A DNA stretch of 64,000 bases from Aurantiacibacter rhizosphaerae (GTDB lineage Bacteria > Pseudomonadota > Alphaproteobacteria > Sphingomonadales > Sphingomonadaceae), in contig NZ_WUBR01000004.1 of the NCBI RefSeq assembly GCF_009807005.1, positions 1 to 64,000 of the forward strand, written 5' to 3'. A model generated the notes under the pieces. The model was not told the DNA's origin. It did no database searches and saw only the letters and a list, made by a program, of their open reading frames with translations. Below are positions 16,453 to 23,717 of the stretch, piece by piece; position 1 is the first letter of the stretch; every line of letters starts with the position of its first letter. Made by a program: the position numbers and the translations under genes.

Positions 16453-17304
16453 GTGAATCTGGCTGAACTTAAAGATTTTCGTCTGAAACCAATCGTCCAC
16501 CGGTATGACGCGAAGGACAGCATGCTGTACGCGCTGGGCCTGGGATATGGCGACGATCCTACCGATCCCCGGCAGGTGCAGTTCGTGTATGAGCAGGGGC
16601 TGAAATCGGTTCCCTCGATCTGCGTCGTGCTCGCCCATCCTGGTTTCTGGATCAACACCCCCAATCTTGAGATTGACTGGGTCAAGGTGTTGCATGGCGA
16701 ACAGGCCTTTACGCTTCACAGCCCCCTGCCCGCCGAAGGCGTGGTGCGCGGCGAGTATGATGTTGTGGCGGTGGAGGACAAGGGGCCGAAGGGCGCCGTG
16801 ATGCACGTCACCAAACGGCTTTACGATGATGAGAGCGACGCCCTGCTTTCCGAAGTCACCAGCGTTTACATGCTGCGCGGCGATGGCGGATGCGGCGATT
16901 ACGGCACCGTGCCCACCCCTCCCCAGCCGTTGCCGGACCGTGATCCGGATATGACGGTGGAGATCTCCACGCTGCCGCAGTCTGCGCTGATCTATCGCCT
17001 GTCCGGCGATCGCAATCCCATTCACGCCGATCCGGAAGCCGCCAGGAAGGCCGGTTTCGATCGCCCGATCCTGCACGGATTGTGCAGCATGGGCATCGCC
17101 ACACGCGCCATTATCGATGCCGTGGCCGACGGCGACCCCGATCGCCTGAAGGCGCTTTCACTGCGCTTCAGCAAGCCGGTCTACCCCGGTGAAACCCTGC
17201 AGATTTCCATCTTTCGGGATGGCGCGGATTACCGCTTCTCAGCACGTGCCATGGAGCGGGACCTCGTTGTCCTCGACCGCGGCACCGCAGTGCTCAACAA
17301 TTAG
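16453..17304 (+). CDS. MaoC-type double hot-dog 2-enoyl-CoA hydratase (hydratase 2)
   Basis: The 283-residue protein has two hot-dog repeats. The C-terminal repeat bears the hydratase-2 signature YRLSGDRNPIHADPEAA at about residues 180-196, with the catalytic Asp and His. It corresponds to the middle domain of eukaryotic multifunctional enzyme type 2 (HSD17B4), which makes (R)-3-hydroxyacyl-CoA from bulky branched enoyl-CoAs. The GTG start is supported by GGAGGGG upstream. The next gene encodes an MFE-2-like SDR, so the pair reproduces in separate genes the hydratase and dehydrogenase of peroxisomal side-chain oxidation. Confidence 0.9.
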   Translation: MNLAELKDFRLKPIVHRYDAKDSMLYALGLGYGDDPTDPRQVQFVYEQGLKSVPSICVVLAHPGFWINTPNLEIDWVKVLHGEQAFTLHSPLPAEGVVRGEYDVVAVEDKGPKGAVMHVTKRLYDDESDALLSEVTSVYMLRGDGGCGDYGTVPTPPQPLPDRDPDMTVEISTLPQSALIYRLSGDRNPIHADPEAARKAGFDRPILHGLCSMGIATRAIIDAVADGDPDRLKALSLRFSKPVYPGETLQISIFRDGADYRFSARAMERDLVVLDRGTAVLNN

Positions 17305-17321
17305 AATATAGAGGAAAAGCA

Positions 17322-18236
17322 ATGGATAAGTCGTTGGAAGGTAGAGTCGTCATCGTCACCGGTGCCGGTGGGGGCGTGGGTGAAGGCATCGCCAAGCTGG
17401 CCGCATCGCGCGGGGCACACGTGGTGGTGAACGATCTTGGCGGCAGCCCCACGGGCGAAGGCGCCGATGCCGGACCCGCGCAGCGCGTGGCCGACGAGAT
17501 CAAGGCCGACGGCGGCAGTGCCATTGCGAACACGCAATCCGTGGCCGAGTGGGACAGCGCGCATGAAATCGTGCAGTCCGCCATCGATGAATTCGGCCGT
17601 CTCGATTGTGTCGTCAACAATGCCGGCGTCTTGCGCGATGTGATCTTTCACAAGATGTCGAAGGAAGACTGGGACATTGTATGCCAGGTCAACCTGGACG
17701 GCCCGTTCTTCATGTCCCGCGCGGCTGCCCCGCATTTCAAGGCGCAGGAAAGCGGCTGCTTCGTGCATCTTACCTCCACCAGCGGCCTGATCGGCAATCT
17801 GGCGCAGGCCAACTATTCCGCCGCAAAGATGGGCGTCGTGGGCCTGTCGAAAAGCATCGCGCTTGATATGCAGCGTTTCAACGTGCGTTCCAACTGCATC
17901 GCGCCGTTCGCCTTCACCCGCATGGTGGGCACCATTCCCGCGAATGACGAACGCAACCGCGAACGCCTGGAAATCGCCAAGCGCATGACGCCGGACAAGA
18001 TCGCACCGCTGGCCGTGGGCCTTATGCTGGACGATGCGAAGGACGTCACCGGCCAGGTCTTCGCCTCGCGCATGAACGAGGTGATGCTGTTTAGCCTCAA
18101 CCGCCCCATCCGCACCGCGCAGACGAGCGATGGATGGACGCCGGAGAGCGTGGTAAGCCATGCAATCCCGGCGATGCGACCCAGTTTCTACCCGCTTGAT
18201 CGTTCGTCCGACGTGTTCACCTGGGATCCGTTCTGA
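17322..18236 (+). CDS. SDR-family 3-hydroxyacyl-CoA dehydrogenase (MFE-2/HSD17B4-like)
   Basis: This 304-residue short-chain dehydrogenase has VIVTGAGGGVGEGIAKLAASRGA near residues 10-30 and the elongated NDLGGSPTGEG loop of MFE-2-type enzymes. NNAG and the catalytic Ser (TSTSGLIGN) with YSAAK complete the active site. It oxidises an (R)-3-hydroxyacyl-CoA to a 3-ketoacyl-CoA with NAD+. GAGGAAAA lies upstream of the ATG, 17 bases after the hydratase-2 gene. Together with that gene and the following enoyl-CoA hydratase/isomerase it forms a beta-oxidation operon under operator copy E. Confidence 0.9.
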   Translation: MDKSLEGRVVIVTGAGGGVGEGIAKLAASRGAHVVVNDLGGSPTGEGADAGPAQRVADEIKADGGSAIANTQSVAEWDSAHEIVQSAIDEFGRLDCVVNNAGVLRDVIFHKMSKEDWDIVCQVNLDGPFFMSRAAAPHFKAQESGCFVHLTSTSGLIGNLAQANYSAAKMGVVGLSKSIALDMQRFNVRSNCIAPFAFTRMVGTIPANDERNRERLEIAKRMTPDKIAPLAVGLMLDDAKDVTGQVFASRMNEVMLFSLNRPIRTAQTSDGWTPESVVSHAIPAMRPSFYPLDRSSDVFTWDPF

Positions 18237-18243
18237 GACGCTT

Positions 18244-19047
18244 ATGACCGTGCAACCAGCAGAGGGAACGCTGACCGAGCTGGTCAATGGCGTTCTCACC
18301 ATCTCGCTTAATCGCCCCGATCACGGCAATTCGATACCTGCGAATACCGTGCCGGACGTGGTGCGCATGATCCGCTCTGCTGGGCAGTCCCCGGAAGTGC
18401 GCTGCGTCGTCCTGCAGGGCGTTGGCAAGCACTTCTGCACGGGCGGAGACCTGCGCGCCTATTCGCAAGAGCTGGCGGACGGACCGGAGGCGTTGCAGCG
18501 CAGCTTCAAACAGCGGCTGGACAATGTGTCCGATCTGATCATGGCGCTGGTGGCGCTGGACAGGCCCGTCATCGCGCGGTGTCGCGGCGTGGTTGCCGGC
18601 GCCGGGCTGATGTTCGCACTCACTTCGGACTGGGTGATAGCAGACGACAGCGCGACATTCATGTTCGCCCATCGCCGCGCCGGGCTTAGCCCCGATGGCG
18701 GCGTGAGCTATTTCCTGCCGCGCATCGTGGGGGAGCGCACTGCGGCGCAGCTGATCCTTGGCGGCCAGCTGGTGAAAGCGGACCGCGCGAAGGAGCTGGG
18801 CCTGGTGACGGAACTGGTTGCCGCCGATGCGCTGGACGAAACTGTCTTCCGCCTTGCAGGGGAATTGGCCGGGGCGCCGCAACTGGCCATGCGCACGGCA
18901 AAGCGGCTGATCTATTCTTCTTCCGCAGACAATCTCCAAGCGCATCTGGCGGCTGAAACGCAGGGCATTGTCGAGGCCGTTGGCCATCCCGATTTCGCAG
19001 AAGGCGTCACCGCTTTCCTGGAAAAACGACGGCCCGATTTCAGCTAG
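18244..19047 (+). CDS. Enoyl-CoA hydratase/isomerase family protein
   Basis: The 267-residue crotonase-fold protein has the CoA-binding HFCTGGDLRAYSQE oxyanion segment and GVVAGAGLMFALTSDWVIAD near residue 115-135. The usual ESxLG catalytic segment is replaced by FAHRRAGLSPDGGVSYFLP, where Asp follows the Pro as in isomerase-like members; the hydratase Glu is not obvious. An isomerase or a specialised hydratase is therefore likely. It lies seven bases after the SDR gene and ends operon E. Start at 18244 is chosen because longer versions read back into the SDR. Confidence 0.83.
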   Translation: MTVQPAEGTLTELVNGVLTISLNRPDHGNSIPANTVPDVVRMIRSAGQSPEVRCVVLQGVGKHFCTGGDLRAYSQELADGPEALQRSFKQRLDNVSDLIMALVALDRPVIARCRGVVAGAGLMFALTSDWVIADDSATFMFAHRRAGLSPDGGVSYFLPRIVGERTAAQLILGGQLVKADRAKELGLVTELVAADALDETVFRLAGELAGAPQLAMRTAKRLIYSSSADNLQAHLAAETQGIVEAVGHPDFAEGVTAFLEKRRPDFS

Positions 19048-19058
19048 CGAAACGCGGA

Positions 19059-19078
19059 TCGCAGCTATGGGGCTGCGA
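19059..19078 (+). terminator. Possible stem-loop after operon E
   Basis: A 7-bp stem (TCGCAGC / GCTGCGA) with a 6-base loop lies 12 bases after the enoyl-CoA hydratase/isomerase stop. No T-run follows, so it is a weak terminator candidate. Confidence 0.3.
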
Positions 19079-19201
19079 GACTATCTCGCGCCGAACCGCG
19101 TTAAACCATTCTGATTACACGGGTTTTTTAAGCCCAGCCCTTCTTGCAGCCCGCACACCGGGACGCTGCAACGCCGCCCGTTTTACATCTTTAAACTAAT
19201 A

Positions 19202-19215
19202 GTACACTTGCATAC
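19202..19215. promoter_or_regulatory. Island operator, copy F (oxidoreductase/DUF1295/marR operon)
   Basis: GTACACTTGCATAC matches the consensus with one deviation in the core. A second imperfect copy (GTTAGC...GTAC, one base short in the spacer) follows at about 19221-19233. Both lie 60-95 bases before the start at 19297. Confidence 0.68.
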
Positions 19216-19296
19216 CTTGTGTTAGCATTGTACTGAAGATTCGAGGGGTCAAGCTGTTGGCCCGATCAAAAATCGATCTGGTTGAGAGGAATGAAT

Positions 19297-20397
19297 ATGC
19301 GCGATCCATATAAGGTAGTTGTTTGGGGTCCGGGTGGTTTGGGCACTGCCTGCATCTATGAAATCGCGCAGCGCGAGGATATCGAACTGGTCGGTGTTCG
19401 CTGCTTCAATCCTGAAAAATCCGGCACGGATGCAGGAACGCTGATCGGTATCGATCCCATGGGCGTCACCGCCTCTGACGATAAGGAAGCGGTTGCCGCC
19501 ATCGAGTGCGATGCCATCATCTTCACTCCGCGCGATCTTGGCAATTACAACAATGATGAAGAATTGCTGTGGCTGCTGCGTTCGGGCCGCAACATCATCA
19601 CCGTGCTGCCCTATCAGCATGTGCGCCTCACCCGTGACGAGGATTTCGTCAAACAGCTGGAGGCAGCATGCGAGGAAGGCGGCTCCGTTTTCCATGCGAC
19701 CGGCGTCGATCCCGATGTGATCAGCGATCGCGTGCTGGCCGGGCTGACAGGGTTCTGCAACGACATAACCCGCATCAAACTGCAGGAAAACTGGGATTTC
19801 CAGTTCACCCCGCCAGAAACCATGGCCCTGTGCGGCTTTGCCAAGACCCCGGAAGAGGCACGCGCGATGCCTGTGGCGGCAATCATCGCGGACAACTTCC
19901 TTACCCAGGTATGCCGCGGTGTCGGCCACTCCCTTGGCGTGGAATATTCGCGGGTGGAGAACACCAATGATTACATCACCACCGACAAGGAAATCGTGCA
20001 GGAAAGCATGAACATCCCCGCCGGAACGGTGGGCCGCGTAACGCACCGTTGCAAGGGCTATGTCGGCGATGCGACCGAACCGTTCTTCGAGGTTGAGGTG
20101 AACTGGCATTCCGGCGCCGACATGCTGCCCGAAGGCACGGAGCCTGATCAGTACTGGGTTATCGACATCGAAGGCCGTCCGTCGATCAAGACGACAGTCG
20201 ATATCAAGGCCTCGCTGGAAACACGCTCTCGCTTCATCCCGATCGGGGATATGAATTCCGAACCCGGCTATCACGCAACCATCGCGCCCTGCCTGCAGGC
20301 ATTGCCGGTTGTGGCCAATGCCAAGCCCGGTATCCTGCCGGTCACCCTGCCGCAGATGCGCTGGATGCCAGACTATCGTCAGGCCGAAGCCAACTGA
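19297..20397 (+). CDS. Dihydrodipicolinate-reductase/diaminopentanoate-dehydrogenase-like oxidoreductase
   Basis: The 366-residue NAD(P)-binding protein starts VVVWGPGGLGTACIYEIAQRED, a Rossmann loop of the DapB-N / 2,4-diaminopentanoate dehydrogenase (ord) type. It has DAIIFTPRD, HATGVDPDVISDR and a C-terminal alpha/beta domain. Relatives occur repeatedly in actinobacterial and sphingomonad steroid and terpenoid clusters with no amine substrate evident, so the true reaction is uncertain. The ATG at 19297 has GAGAGGA six bases upstream; an ATG two codons earlier overlaps that RBS. It is first in an operon with DUF1295 and probably marR, under operator copy F. Confidence 0.78.
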   Translation: MRDPYKVVVWGPGGLGTACIYEIAQREDIELVGVRCFNPEKSGTDAGTLIGIDPMGVTASDDKEAVAAIECDAIIFTPRDLGNYNNDEELLWLLRSGRNIITVLPYQHVRLTRDEDFVKQLEAACEEGGSVFHATGVDPDVISDRVLAGLTGFCNDITRIKLQENWDFQFTPPETMALCGFAKTPEEARAMPVAAIIADNFLTQVCRGVGHSLGVEYSRVENTNDYITTDKEIVQESMNIPAGTVGRVTHRCKGYVGDATEPFFEVEVNWHSGADMLPEGTEPDQYWVIDIEGRPSIKTTVDIKASLETRSRFIPIGDMNSEPGYHATIAPCLQALPVVANAKPGILPVTLPQMRWMPDYRQAEAN

Positions 20398-20434
20398 TCC
20401 GCCCAAGTGTGTATCGTCTGACTAGGAACAAGCT

Positions 20435-21340
20435 ATGGTCGAGATATTGAGCAGCTGGGGGTGGGATGTAAGCTTCCCCACCGCCGTATTCATTTTTTGC
20501 AGCCTCTACGTCTTCACAGTCGTCACCATAATCTGGGTGATCGGGCTGTTCCAGAAGAACCATTCCATGATGGATGGCTATTATGGCTGGGGCTATGCCT
20601 CGGTCGGCTGGATCGCCTATCTGGCGGCGCAGCCGACTTCGGCAATTGCGGCGTTGCTGTTGATCATGTCGTCACTGCATGGCGCAAGGTTGGGCTATTA
20701 CCTGTCCAGACGCTGGGTTGGCTATCGTGCCATTGGCACTGGCGATGCGCGCTATGCAGGTTTCTACAAGCAGCTTCAGCCGGGCTATTGGTGGAAGAGC
20801 TTTCTTCTGGTGATGCACCCGCAGACCATCGTGATCATGGTGATCTCGCTGCCCACGATCTATGGCATCACCACCGATCCCGATCAGTCGAAAACCATGC
20901 CGATCCTGGGCTTCGTGGGCATGGCGATCTTCGGCATCGGCCTGTATTACGAATGGCTTGCCGATGGCCAGTTGCAGGCGTTCAAGGCTGACAAGATCAA
21001 CAAGGGTCGCTTCGATTCCGAAGGACGCTGGATCATCTCCGGCACGCCCGCCGATGTCGGCACCAATGCCGGAACGGGCAAGCGCTATCTGGAAACCGGC
21101 GTATGGGCCTTGACGCGCCACCCCAACTATTTCGGCAACACCACCGTTTGGTGGGGCCTGTGGCTGACGTGCTATGCATATCATCCCGATCTGTGGTGGA
21201 CCGTGGCCGGCCCTGCCTTCAACACGCTGATGTTGACCAAGATCCTTGGCACGGCCTTCCAGGACAAGTTCATGGGCGATCGCCCGGAGTACAAGGAACT
21301 GATGTCCAAGCGGGGAGGCTTCTTCCCCCGCTTCTGGTAA
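20435..21340 (+). CDS. DUF1295 membrane protein (steroid 5-alpha-reductase-like fold)
   Basis: This 301-residue integral membrane protein has about six hydrophobic segments, beginning FPTAVFIFCSLYVFTVVTII. It ends with the family signature GVWALTRHPNYFGNTTVWWGLW at about residues 225-245. DUF1295 belongs to the superfamily of isoprenylcysteine methyltransferases and steroid 5-alpha-reductases, which bind hydrophobic substrates at the membrane and use NADPH or SAM. In this island an enone reductase for a hydrophobic intermediate is plausible but unproven. AGGA lies seven bases before the ATG, 37 bases after the preceding oxidoreductase gene. Confidence 0.85.
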   Translation: MVEILSSWGWDVSFPTAVFIFCSLYVFTVVTIIWVIGLFQKNHSMMDGYYGWGYASVGWIAYLAAQPTSAIAALLLIMSSLHGARLGYYLSRRWVGYRAIGTGDARYAGFYKQLQPGYWWKSFLLVMHPQTIVIMVISLPTIYGITTDPDQSKTMPILGFVGMAIFGIGLYYEWLADGQLQAFKADKINKGRFDSEGRWIISGTPADVGTNAGTGKRYLETGVWALTRHPNYFGNTTVWWGLWLTCYAYHPDLWWTVAGPAFNTLMLTKILGTAFQDKFMGDRPEYKELMSKRGGFFPRFW

Positions 21341-21365
21341 CAGGAGATATTGGCGCGAACGCATT

Positions 21366-21375
21366 GTATGCATAG
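21366..21375. promoter_or_regulatory. Possible variant island operator, copy G (upstream of marR)
   Basis: GTATGCATAG contains the 8-base palindrome TATGCATA, the island half-sites with no 2-base spacer. It lies in the 79-base gap before marR. This may allow autoregulation, but the match is poor and it is listed as tentative. Confidence 0.35.
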
Positions 21376-21419
21376 TTATCATTCGCTATTGGGTGTAATT
21401 CCCACTGATCGGAATTGAT

Positions 21420-21956
21420 ATGACTGCTACTGAAACCGAGAAATCTGCCTCGAAACGCGTTCGCGCCACTGCTCCTAATCTTCGCATTGGCTTTCTGGTC
21501 CATGATGTTTCCCGCATGCGACGAACTCTGTTCGATCAGGAAGTGAAACAACTTGGTATTACTAGGGCGCAGTGGTGGGCGCTGGCCAACCTTTCCCGTC
21601 ACGAACAGGAAGGCATGATCCAGAGCGATCTGGCTCGCCTGCTGGATGTCGGCAAGGTGACTGTCGGCGGTTTGATTGATCGCCTGGAAGACAGCGGCCA
21701 TGTCGTGCGCCAGGCCGATGAGCATGATCGCCGGATCAAGCGCATCTTCATCACCGAACTTGGTGATGAGGTGATTGAGCGCATGGCTGAAGTCGGGCGG
21801 AAGCTGAACAGTGTTATCATGCGCGGCATCACGCTGGACAATATTCACATCGCGGAAGACGTGATGCAATCCATGAAGGATAATCTGCGCGCTGCCCTGT
21901 CATCCGATGGCGCTGACAGCGGCACGTCGGAAGACATTCTGCTGGAGAAGGAATAA
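21420..21956 (+). CDS. MarR-family transcriptional regulator
   Basis: This 178-residue winged-helix regulator is the only transcription factor encoded inside the island. The HTH region runs through ITRAQWWALANLSRHEQEGMIQ and SDLARLLDVGKVTVGGLIDRLED. The wing carries the DEHDRRIKRIFIT pattern that contacts DNA in MarR proteins. MarR dimers bind 14-20-bp palindromes and release on binding an aromatic, phenolic or acyl-CoA ligand. The repeated palindrome GTnyGCTwGCrwAC before each island operon is of the right size and symmetry, so this protein is the first candidate for its repressor. A terminator follows at 22003. Confidence 0.9.
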   Translation: MTATETEKSASKRVRATAPNLRIGFLVHDVSRMRRTLFDQEVKQLGITRAQWWALANLSRHEQEGMIQSDLARLLDVGKVTVGGLIDRLEDSGHVVRQADEHDRRIKRIFITELGDEVIERMAEVGRKLNSVIMRGITLDNIHIAEDVMQSMKDNLRAALSSDGADSGTSEDILLEKE

Positions 21957-22002
21957 CCGGGCTGCGGTTGCACGCTGTGCGCCGCGCCTTCATCTGAAAC
22001 TC

Positions 22003-22037
22003 AACGGCCTGCGCGTTTTCATGACGCGCAGGCCGTT
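22003..22037. terminator. Bidirectional intrinsic terminator between marR and SDR
   Basis: A 13-bp perfect stem, AACGGCCTGCGCG / CGCGCAGGCCGTT, with a 9-base loop lies between the convergent marR and SDR genes and is followed by a short TTT on the plus strand. It can serve both directions. Confidence 0.75.
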
Positions 22038-22050
22038 TGATTCTCAAGTC

Positions 22051-22812
22051 TTAAAGCTGCATCCCGCCATCCACGGCGAGGGATTGGCCGGTCACATAAC
22101 GCGCCTTGTCCGACAGCAGGAAGGATATGGCATTCGCAATATCCTCCGCCTCGCCAAAGCGTTTCAGCGGCAGGCCATTACGCAGGCCGTCGACGAATTT
22201 CTCCAGGCCCGGCTTGCCCAGCAACTCTGCCCCCAGCCCTGCGTCAATAAAGCCGGGACCAACGCAATTGGCGCGAATGCCAAAGCGCCCTTCTTCCAGC
22301 GCAACGCCTCTGAACAGCATCTCGATCGCCGCCTTCGGTGCTGCGGAACAGATATCGCGCGATGGCACGCGCTCAACAGCCGCAGTGATCACTGCGACCA
22401 TGGAGCCGCCCTTGTCACGCAAGTGCGGCAGCGTGGCCCACACGAGGTTGAAGGCCCCGTTCACATCGGCATCAAATACCGATTTCCACTCCTGCGGCGT
22501 GATGGCGCTGATAAATTTCAGGGGCAGATGCGGCCCCGCGGCATAAACCAGCGAATCGATCCCGCCGTGCGTTGCTGCCGCCGTATCGACAAAATCCTTC
22601 ACGGCATCGGCGTCTGAGTGATCCATCTGATGGCAGCTGGCGCTGACGCCCAGCCCCTCAAGCTCTTCTTTCAGCGCCTGGGCAACATCCCCCTTGGACC
22701 GATAGGTGAAGGCTACGGGCCGCCCCTCTGCCGCCAGCACCTTGCAAATTTCGCGGCCAATGCCCCCTGCCCCCCCTGCGATCAAGGTGGCGCCAACTGT
22801 CTTCTTCGTCAT
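22051..22812 (-). CDS. SDR-family oxidoreductase lacking the catalytic tyrosine
   Basis: This 253-residue classical SDR scaffold has AGGAGGIGREIC for cofactor binding, YAAGPHLPL for the NNAG region, and a C-terminal DIANAISFLLSDKARYVTGQSLAVDGG. The catalytic region reads VITAAVERVPSRDICSAAPKAA: Lys160 is present, but the residue four before it is Ser156 and not Tyr, and the catalytic Ser is Thr. It may use another acid, or be a non-reductive binder or lyase-like SDR. The start at 22812 follows AAGGGAAG. It is divergent from the enoyl-CoA hydratase-mutase operon and shares operator copy H. Confidence 0.82.
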   Translation of the reverse strand: MTKKTVGATLIAGGAGGIGREICKVLAAEGRPVAFTYRSKGDVAQALKEELEGLGVSASCHQMDHSDADAVKDFVDTAAATHGGIDSLVYAAGPHLPLKFISAITPQEWKSVFDADVNGAFNLVWATLPHLRDKGGSMVAVITAAVERVPSRDICSAAPKAAIEMLFRGVALEEGRFGIRANCVGPGFIDAGLGAELLGKPGLEKFVDGLRNGLPLKRFGEAEDIANAISFLLSDKARYVTGQSLAVDGGMQL

Positions 22813-22882
22813 CCTGCTTCCCTTTGCATGTCTTGCGTAATCAACCACAACCGGGGTTGCCGGAAGCGTATAAGCAGTTATA

Positions 22883-22896
22883 GTACGCCTGCGAAC
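22883..22896. promoter_or_regulatory. Island operator, copy H (divergent SDR / mutase operon)
   Basis: GTACGCCTGCGAAC matches the consensus. On the minus strand a TACTAT -10-like hexamer abuts it. It lies 17 bases before the enoyl-CoA hydratase start at 22913 and 71 bases from the SDR start, so it could control both. Confidence 0.72.
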
Positions 22897-22912
22897 GAAA
22901 AAGGGAAGAGGG

Positions 22913-23710
22913 ATGGCTCAAGGCAAATTCGAAATAGAGCAGCGGGACGCCATCCTGATTGCCACGATCAACCGGCCGGAGAAGCTCAATGCCTTCGATC
23001 TCGAGATCTGGGAAGGCCTGTGGGCGGCCACGCGGCAATTGGCATCGGACGATTCTGTCCAGGTCCTGCTGGTGAAGGCGGAAGGCAAATATTTCTCCTC
23101 CGGCATCGATCTTACCAGCGAACTGGCGCCCGCGGCAGACCTTACCGACCCTTCCAAATTCCGGCAGTGGTATCGCGCGGGCACCGGCAGCCTGCACGCG
23201 CTGGGCGATGAATGGGAAGCCATCGGCAAGCCTATCGTCGTCGCGCACCAGGGCCCATGCCTTGGCGGTGCGCTTGAGCTTTCACTGTGCGCGGACTTTC
23301 GCCTCGCATCGCGCGATGCCCGCTATGGCCTGCCTGAAATCGCCTTTGGCGGCATTCCGGGATCTGGCGGCACAAGCCGCCTTGTACGCCTTGCCGGGCC
23401 GCACTGGGCGCGCTGGTTGAACCTGGCCAACAAGCAGGTGGATGCAGAGCTGGCGCGCACCATCGGCATTGTGCACGACATCTACGATCCCGAAAATTTC
23501 ACCGCAGAGGTGGATAGCTTCTGCGATGCCATGGCCGCCATCCCGCCCGAAGCCTTTGCCGCGGGCAAGCTGGCCATCGAACTGTCCGCCGATCTCGACA
23601 AGGCGCAGGCGCGCAATGTGGAGCGTCTGGCGGTGAGCGCCCTGATCGGCGGCAAGGAACTGCGCGAGATGATGAGCGCGATGAAAAAGCGCCTTTCGGG
23701 CGAGCGTTGA
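22913..23710 (+). CDS. Enoyl-CoA hydratase
   Basis: This 265-residue crotonase-family hydratase has INRPEKLNAFDLEIWEGL, KYFSSGIDL as oxyanion segment, PCLGGALELSLCADFRLAS near residue 110-130, and GLPEIAFGGIPGSGGTSRL with the hydratase Glu. It adds water across a 2-enoyl-CoA. It opens the five-gene mutase operon under operator copy H, seven bases before the mutase gene, so the hydrated product or an associated CoA ester is probably the mutase substrate. A GGAAGAGGG sequence lies immediately upstream of the ATG. Confidence 0.88.
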   Translation: MAQGKFEIEQRDAILIATINRPEKLNAFDLEIWEGLWAATRQLASDDSVQVLLVKAEGKYFSSGIDLTSELAPAADLTDPSKFRQWYRAGTGSLHALGDEWEAIGKPIVVAHQGPCLGGALELSLCADFRLASRDARYGLPEIAFGGIPGSGGTSRLVRLAGPHWARWLNLANKQVDAELARTIGIVHDIYDPENFTAEVDSFCDAMAAIPPEAFAAGKLAIELSADLDKAQARNVERLAVSALIGGKELREMMSAMKKRLSGER

Positions 23711-23717
23711 GGATTTC

